This document shows positions 22,124 to 26,530 of a stretch of DNA of 26,530 nucleotides, one piece after another. This DNA comes from Holosporales bacterium. Lineage in GTDB: Bacteria; Pseudomonadota; Alphaproteobacteria; BNTO01. The position numbers and the translations under genes are program-made. Positions within the stretch are counted from its first letter, which is position 1. Each line of letters opens with the position of its first letter. The notes below the pieces were generated by a model, which saw nothing but the letters and a program-made list of their open reading frames with translations, was not told the origin of the DNA and ran no database searches. The stretch lies in the NCBI GenBank assembly GCA_031257795.1, contig JAIRNW010000069.1, positions 1 to 26,530 of the forward strand, in the 5' to 3' direction.

Positions 22124-24640
22124 CTAAACATTTCTTAATTTTCCCCCAAGTTGCTCGCTAACAGCCTCGACAATCTTTTGACTCAATTTTGTTAGATCTG
22201 TTTCGCTGAGCGGTTTCTCTATTGGTTGTATTGTAACTTGGCATGCGATTGAGTGTTGGCCTTGCGCGATTCCCCAGCCCTCAAAAACATCGAAGATTTG
22301 TACAGAACGAATTGTCGTGTCAACTTTTTCGATTGTTTTCATCAAACTGCTTGCCGGTATTGTTTTATCCAAGACGAAACAAAAATCTCGGCTCAATAAT
22401 TGTAACGTTGAAACAACGAAAGGTACATTATTGTTATGTTGTTCATGGATCTTGTTCTCTGTGATGTTAGCGTTCCCAAACAACGGCGAGTCCAACAAAA
22501 TTTCAAACGCTACCACTGGAATTGTTATATCCATATCTTGCAAAACTTGCGGATGAAGCTCGCCGAAAATTCCGCAAAATTCTCCATCTCCACCACATTT
22601 ACTCATTAAAACTCCAGTGCATCCTGGATGATAGTAGCGGCGCTGATCTCGCACGCTATCCGCTAGGCCAGAAATATCTTCTATGTTTTTAATAACAAAA
22701 CTCTCTTCTGATGTTTTGTGTGCAGCACATTCATCCAAAATACACATCACGTCACTTTTGATATCGAAAACATCACACGCTCTAGATTTTTCGAGCCAGT
22801 GTCGTGGCGAAAATCCAAACCGCATTCCGCATAAAGATAAGCGCTCTTGATCTGCAGACAAAAAAACAGATTCAATCTCGAACATTGCTCCGTGTTTGTA
22901 ATTCATGTTTTGGTTTAAGCTTACCACCTTCAACAGTTGTGGAATCAGCGATGCACGCAAAAACAGACGCTCTGCATTGCACGATGCGAGAATCTCCACC
23001 TCTCCACCAAAAATCTTAGCTTCGTTTTGGCTCAAAAACGGATGCGTATACACCTCGTTGAATTCACGTTTGCATAATAAGTGTTTGATCTTTATGGCGA
23101 GGCTTATGTTTTCTTGCGGGATGATGGGGAAAAGCGGATGCGTGACTATTTTATCATATCCGACGATTCGCAACACCTCACCAATCAGATTTTCCGTTAT
23201 TGATATGTCGTGTCGCCACGCAGGAACTTCCAAGAATGTGTTGCGATCGGAGCAACAGGTGTGCGTTGGTTCGGAATTTTGCTCAACTTCTTTGAATCCT
23301 AATCTCCGCAAAATATTTACTGCATCATCAAAACGTATCGTGTCATCTCCGCTAAGACTGTGCAATTTCGTTTCGCAAAAAGGCACAACGGTTTTGGGCG
23401 GCGTGTATTCAGCGTTGCCAAATTCAGAGCACATAATATTAGCGATTTGTGCGCCACAAATATCCTGAATCAGATGCACGCCATACATCAGCGCTAATTT
23501 TGTGCAGTTAGGATCAATCCCTCTTTCAAAACGCGCCCTTGATTCGCTGGTCAGTCCGAGTTTTTGCCCAGTCGCAGCGATGGAGTCTGAATTGAAATAC
23601 GCACTTTCCAGCAGCACGCGCGTTGTGTCCGCTTCGCTACCGCTCTCTTTTCCGCCCATGATGCCAGCGATGGTTAGTGGCTTGACATCATCCGCGATCA
23701 CCGTCATATCTTTAGTGAGTTCGTATTCCTGCAAATTAAGGGCAACAATTTTTTCCGCATCCTTTGCTTGACGCACCGTGATGCCGCCAACAATTTTGTC
23801 TAGATCGTACGCGTGCATCGGCTGGCCGAGGTCGAAGTTGATGAAATTAGTTACGTCGACAAACGCATTAATCGGGCGTTGGCCGGCTGCCTTTAATCGA
23901 GATTGCATCCATTTTGGGCTCGGTTTGTTTTCCACGTCCGTGATGACGGCGGCATAAATGAATGGGCAGTTTGCCGTGATGGTTTTCACTTCGACGAAAG
24001 GTTCTGTCCCGCAAATTTTCGGTGGCTGAGTATAACGATCAGGAAGAGGTTTCATAGTTCCAATTCCTGCCGCCGCCAACTCACGCGCGAGACCACGCAT
24101 GGACAGACAATCTCCTCTGTTGGGAGTGATGCTCACGGTTAATATTGTATCGTTGATCCCCAAAGCCTCAGCCAAAGGCGCCCCAACAACAGCGTCGGGC
24201 GCGCAATTCTCTAAATCTACAATCCCCTCGCACGCATCTGTGTAGTCTTTGCCTTCAAGCCCAAGTTCGTCGAAAGAGCACAGCATGCCGTTGCTCTCAA
24301 TATCTCTTATTTTTGCGGCGCGCAGTATGCTACCATCGCGCGGGACGAAGCCACCGACGTGCACAAGCGCGGTTTTCATTCCGGCGCGCACGTTCGATGC
24401 GCCACACACGATCGTGAGTCTGTTTGCGGAGCCGTCATTAATGGAGCAGACCGACAATTTGTTGGCGTTTGGGTGTTGGCTCACGCTTTCGACTTGTGCA
24501 ACGGTGATGGCGGCGAGCGGTTGCGATAAGTCGCACAGATCTTCAACTTCGAATCCTATGTCGCACAGCCGTTGCGCGATCTCGTGCGGTGTCGCGGTTG
24601 TTTCTAAATGATCTTTTAGCCAGGAGAGGGGGAATTTCAT
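22124..24640 (-). CDS. pheT: Phenylalanyl-tRNA synthetase beta subunit
   Basis: Beta subunit of the alpha2beta2 PheRS that charges tRNA-Phe; it holds the editing site and tRNA-binding domains. The start at 24640 (MKFPLSWLKDHL) matches the family opening; the longer open frame to 24709 is rejected. Domains in order: N-terminal tRNA-binding domain (about 40-155, with LTIVCGASNVRAGMKTALV), B3/B4 editing domain (about 210-390, SITPNRGDCLSMRGLARELA, FVDVTNFINFDLGQPMHAYD), B5 region, catalytic-like core and a C-terminal FDX-ACB domain (from about 745, STLQLLSRDFCFVLDKTIPA). At 838 residues it is slightly long. pheS, nearly always directly upstream, is absent: a divergently transcribed pseudouridine synthase occupies that place, so pheS must lie elsewhere. 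Confidence 0.96.
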   Translation of the reverse strand: MKFPLSWLKDHLETTATPHEIAQRLCDIGFEVEDLCDLSQPLAAITVAQVESVSQHPNANKLSVCSINDGSANRLTIVCGASNVRAGMKTALVHVGGFVPRDGSILRAAKIRDIESNGMLCSFDELGLEGKDYTDACEGIVDLENCAPDAVVGAPLAEALGINDTILTVSITPNRGDCLSMRGLARELAAAGIGTMKPLPDRYTQPPKICGTEPFVEVKTITANCPFIYAAVITDVENKPSPKWMQSRLKAAGQRPINAFVDVTNFINFDLGQPMHAYDLDKIVGGITVRQAKDAEKIVALNLQEYELTKDMTVIADDVKPLTIAGIMGGKESGSEADTTRVLLESAYFNSDSIAATGQKLGLTSESRARFERGIDPNCTKLALMYGVHLIQDICGAQIANIMCSEFGNAEYTPPKTVVPFCETKLHSLSGDDTIRFDDAVNILRRLGFKEVEQNSEPTHTCCSDRNTFLEVPAWRHDISITENLIGEVLRIVGYDKIVTHPLFPIIPQENISLAIKIKHLLCKREFNEVYTHPFLSQNEAKIFGGEVEILASCNAERLFLRASLIPQLLKVVSLNQNMNYKHGAMFEIESVFLSADQERLSLCGMRFGFSPRHWLEKSRACDVFDIKSDVMCILDECAAHKTSEESFVIKNIEDISGLADSVRDQRRYYHPGCTGVLMSKCGGDGEFCGIFGELHPQVLQDMDITIPVVAFEILLDSPLFGNANITENKIHEQHNNNVPFVVSTLQLLSRDFCFVLDKTIPASSLMKTIEKVDTTIRSVQIFDVFEGWGIAQGQHSIACQVTIQPIEKPLSETDLTKLSQKIVEAVSEQLGGKLRNV

Positions 24641-24671
24641 GATAATACCTACAGAAAAACGGAGATGTCTG

Positions 24672-24700
24672 TTGACGCAACCAGCAGATGAGCATACTAA
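24672..24700 (+). promoter_or_regulatory. Candidate promoter of the pseudouridine synthase gene
   Basis: TTGACG (24672-24677) and TACTAA (24695-24700) are spaced by 17 bases in the pheT–rluC divergent gap. Transcription would start near 24707, upstream of both possible start codons of the next gene. Confidence 0.5.
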
Positions 24701-24759
24701 GGATAACAAAATATCTGATGGTGTAAGTGATTTTTTATCGTGGCTTGAAACTATTGAAG

Positions 24760-25725
24760 ATGGCTTTGTCGTATCGTGATTTTGTATGTAACGAACATTT
24801 TGATGTTCGTTTGGATCGTTGGCTTCGCCGACAGTTCTTTCAAGAATTAAGGCAAGGTGAAATAGAGCGTGCGGTGCGCGGCGGCTTCATTAGAGTAAAT
24901 GGAAAGCGTGCGAAATCATCAATGCGGGTGTCCAGCGGGTGCAAAATTTCCATTGAAATTCACTTGAGCCAACAATGGGAGGCGCAGAAGCCGGCCAAAA
25001 CCCAAACGGTGTCTCAACAACATCGCGACGCTTTCGAAACGCTGTTGCTGCGGAATTTCTGCGATTTTTGCGTGATAAACAAGCCAGCTGGGCTGGATGT
25101 GCAGGGGGGGCGAGGGATTAATGCGAGTGTGGATCATTTTTTGCGCGCGGTTTCGGATGAGTATCGGTTGGTGCATCGGTTGGATCGGGAGACGAGCGGC
25201 GCGCTGATTGTGGCCAAAACATTGGAAATGGCCATATACCTCACGCAACTTTTCCGCGAGCATAAAGTGCAGAAGACGTATAGGGCCATTGTTTTGGGGA
25301 GGTTAACGCCTCCGTCTGGTAAGATTTGCGCGCCGTTGCTCAAGAGGGATAGCGGCGGTGGTGGCTCTGATACTTGTTGTGGATGGAGTGTTGTTGTGGA
25401 CGAGATTCGCGGGAAGCCGGCGGAAACGGTGTACAGAACTATACGGTGTGTTAATGCTGGAGAACTAGTTTGGTCTGACGTGGAGTTGTTTCCGCGTACT
25501 GGCCGCAAACATCAGTTGCGCGTGCACATGGCGCACATAGGAACTCCGATTGCGGGTGATTCCAAATATGGTGTTGGCGGCGGGATTGCGAATCAGCAAA
25601 TCTTTGGCGAATCAGGACGCTCTCGCAAAGTAATGCTGCTGCACTCTCATTCAATCAAATTCAAAAATAAGGACGGGAAACTGTTTTCTATTGAGGTTCC
25701 ACTCCCGGATTATTGGCCCTGCTAA
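24760..25725 (+). CDS. RluC/RluD-family 23S rRNA pseudouridine synthase
   Basis: Converts uridines of large-subunit rRNA to pseudouridine. The 321-residue product has an N-terminal S4 RNA-binding domain (VRLDRWLRRQF...GGFIRVNGKRAKSSMRVSSGCKI) and the RluA-type catalytic domain, with VINKPAGLDVQGG and the signature HRLDRETSGALIVAKT, whose Asp (D142) is the catalytic residue, then FPRTGRKHQLRVHMAHIGTPIAGDSKYG. The alphaproteobacterial S4-plus-catalytic layout favours RluC, but RluD cannot be excluded. The ATG at 24760 (MALSYRDF) is preferred by alignment with homologues; a GTG at 24727 would add 11 residues. It is transcribed away from pheT. Confidence 0.9.
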   Translation: MALSYRDFVCNEHFDVRLDRWLRRQFFQELRQGEIERAVRGGFIRVNGKRAKSSMRVSSGCKISIEIHLSQQWEAQKPAKTQTVSQQHRDAFETLLLRNFCDFCVINKPAGLDVQGGRGINASVDHFLRAVSDEYRLVHRLDRETSGALIVAKTLEMAIYLTQLFREHKVQKTYRAIVLGRLTPPSGKICAPLLKRDSGGGGSDTCCGWSVVVDEIRGKPAETVYRTIRCVNAGELVWSDVELFPRTGRKHQLRVHMAHIGTPIAGDSKYGVGGGIANQQIFGESGRSRKVMLLHSHSIKFKNKDGKLFSIEVPLPDYWPC

Positions 25726-25732
25726 ATTATAA

Positions 25733-25759
25733 AGAGCTCACAAACTTTTGTGGACTTGG
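25733..25759. repeat. Arm fragment of an A-type palindromic element
   Basis: The sequence CACAAACTTTTGTGGACTTGG between rluC and the convergent next gene matches the A-type arm (CTTTTGTGACTTGG at 12958). CACAAA and TTTGTG form a tiny hairpin. No core is present, so it looks like an end or a deletion remnant. Confidence 0.4.
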
Positions 25760-25763
25760 TATA

Positions 25764-26530
25764 TTAATGGATGGGAAGCTCTAATAAAACATCATGTGTC
25801 AAAACTTTTTTCGTTGTTAAGTCTTTTAATAATATAGTGATCTTAGTTGGGTGCTTGTCCAATATTTCTGCGCAATTTTCTTCAGCAAGAAGTAATGACT
25901 GCGATGAGGCATCGTTTTGTATGCTAATGTCTTTAATCAAATTGCATTGCGGATCACCAGATTTTTTTTCTTGTTTATTAAAACCGGACAGCTTGGAGAG
26001 CTCAGTTACTGTGACAGGAAAGTCTTTATATTTCATAAAACTTCTCTCCCAATCGATAAGCCACTCAGGCCAAAAATACAATTCAATATGTGCGTGTCTT
26101 TGTGTTCCATTTGCGATTAAAGTGATATTGGAAATGTGACCGATGACTTTTGATTCTATGCATTTTGAGAAAAGGTTGCTCATGTCCACGCTTTGACCCA
26201 CTTTTAGTTTGCAGCCAAGCTCGAATGGAAGGTGAAAGCAGATTGTGTTTTTGTATTTATCCATTACTTTTGTGACGAATTCGTCGAAACTCTGCACAAT
26301 AATTTCTGCGCCGCTTGCGGTATTGAAGAATGTGGCGCTGGAATGGTCAAATTCAGATAATTCTTCAACATTACACACTTTTATAGAAAAATCCGGGTTT
26401 ACCCAATCACAAAAAGTTTGCTGGTTCGTCGAATCGATGCTCGGCTTGAGCAGTACGTCGAGTACAGCTCTTCGCCTGTGCGTCGCTTCTCCTGCCATCA
26501 ACTCTTTTTGTGATTGGGTATTTGCATGGT
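25764..26530 (-). CDS. Unrecognised protein, 5' end outside window, with repeat-encoded segment
   Basis: I do not recognise this protein. The frame is open from the window edge to the stop at 25764, so the TTG at 26501 and the ATG at 26498 are probably internal rather than true starts. The first 40 or so visible residues (from QSQKELMAGEATHRRR to NQQTFCDWV) are encoded by an A-type palindromic element. After it comes a soluble-looking sequence with no signal peptide or membrane span, including the segments FDEFVTKVMDKYKNTICFHLP, FELGCKLKVGQSVDMSNLF and HIELYFWPEWLIDWERSFMKY. It is AT-richer than rluC. It could be a surface or regulatory protein specific to this lineage; nothing in the sequence decides this. 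Confidence 0.65.
   Translation of the reverse strand, partial: HANTQSQKELMAGEATHRRRAVLDVLLKPSIDSTNQQTFCDWVNPDFSIKVCNVEELSEFDHSSATFFNTASGAEIIVQSFDEFVTKVMDKYKNTICFHLPFELGCKLKVGQSVDMSNLFSKCIESKVIGHISNITLIANGTQRHAHIELYFWPEWLIDWERSFMKYKDFPVTVTELSKLSGFNKQEKKSGDPQCNLIKDISIQNDASSQSLLLAEENCAEILDKHPTKITILLKDLTTKKVLTHDVLLELPIH
26400..26520 (+). repeat. Palindromic element, arm type A, inserted in frame in the unknown gene
   Basis: Ends TACCCAATCACAAAAAG and CTTTTTGTGATTGGGTA are perfect inverted repeats of 17 bp. Inside are AAGTTTGCTGGTTCGTCG, ATGCTCGGCTTGAGCAGTAC and CTCCTGCCATCAACTC, matching the mtaB copy. The minus-strand gene reads through it without a stop, in a frame shifted by one base compared with the frame used by mtaB for its copy. 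Confidence 0.9.

Overview
The window looks like chromosomal DNA of an alphaproteobacterium, most likely from a host-associated or reduced lineage (Rickettsiales/Holosporales-like). This is an inference. It rests on the tRNA-Trp–secE–nusG order, housekeeping operons broken into pieces (atpG-atpD alone, pheT without pheS, gatC without gatA/gatB, nusG without rplK), an Rpn-type PD-(D/E)XK nuclease gene, and above all many short palindromic repeats, several lying inside protein genes as Rickettsia palindromic elements do. I could not run a search, so no genus is named.

Layout. 1-1264: 3' part of mtaB (tRNA methylthiotransferase). 1376-3177: tRNA-Trp, secE, nusG, rlmB, probably one transcription unit. 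3333-4796: DASS-family anion transporter, converging on xseA and gatC (5034-6753, minus). 6976-9403: atpG, atpD. 9612-11343: MscS-family channel and an unrecognised exported protein. 11344-12097: gene-free except for tRNA-Ile2/Met (CAU), tRNA-Arg (CCG) and several repeats. 12098-12862: RpoH-like sigma factor. 13067-13927: Rpn nuclease bracketed by repeats. 14098-19488: apparent operon of a solute-binding protein with a long Pro/Ala linker, a Cache-sensor adenylate/guanylate cyclase and an SLC1-type symporter. 19626-21777 (minus): MFS transporter followed by nth. 21778-22123: AT-rich non-coding stretch with DnaA-box-like motifs. 22124-24640 (minus): pheT. 24760-25725: RluC/RluD-family pseudouridine synthase. 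25764-26530 (minus): 3' part of an unknown gene.

The most notable feature is a family of about 115-150 nt palindromic elements. They share a core containing a CTCACGTAC...AAGTACGCTCCGCTTCTG-type sequence but carry different arms, and in most copies the left and right arms are complementary to each other. I count nine clear copies plus fragments and hybrids. Three lie in frame inside genes: mtaB (39 codons), nth (50 codons) and the unknown gene at the right edge. Two more supply the C-terminal residues and stop codons of nth and rlmB. Others sit between convergent genes, between tRNAs, and on both sides of the Rpn nuclease gene.

Functionally the region mixes translation and tRNA/rRNA modification (mtaB, rlmB, rluC-like, pheT, gatC, tRNAs), protein export and transcription (secE, nusG, sigma factor), energy (atpG, atpD), DNA repair (xseA, nth) and envelope transport or sensing. 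The binding protein–cyclase–symporter operon is the best candidate for an unusual sensing and transport module.
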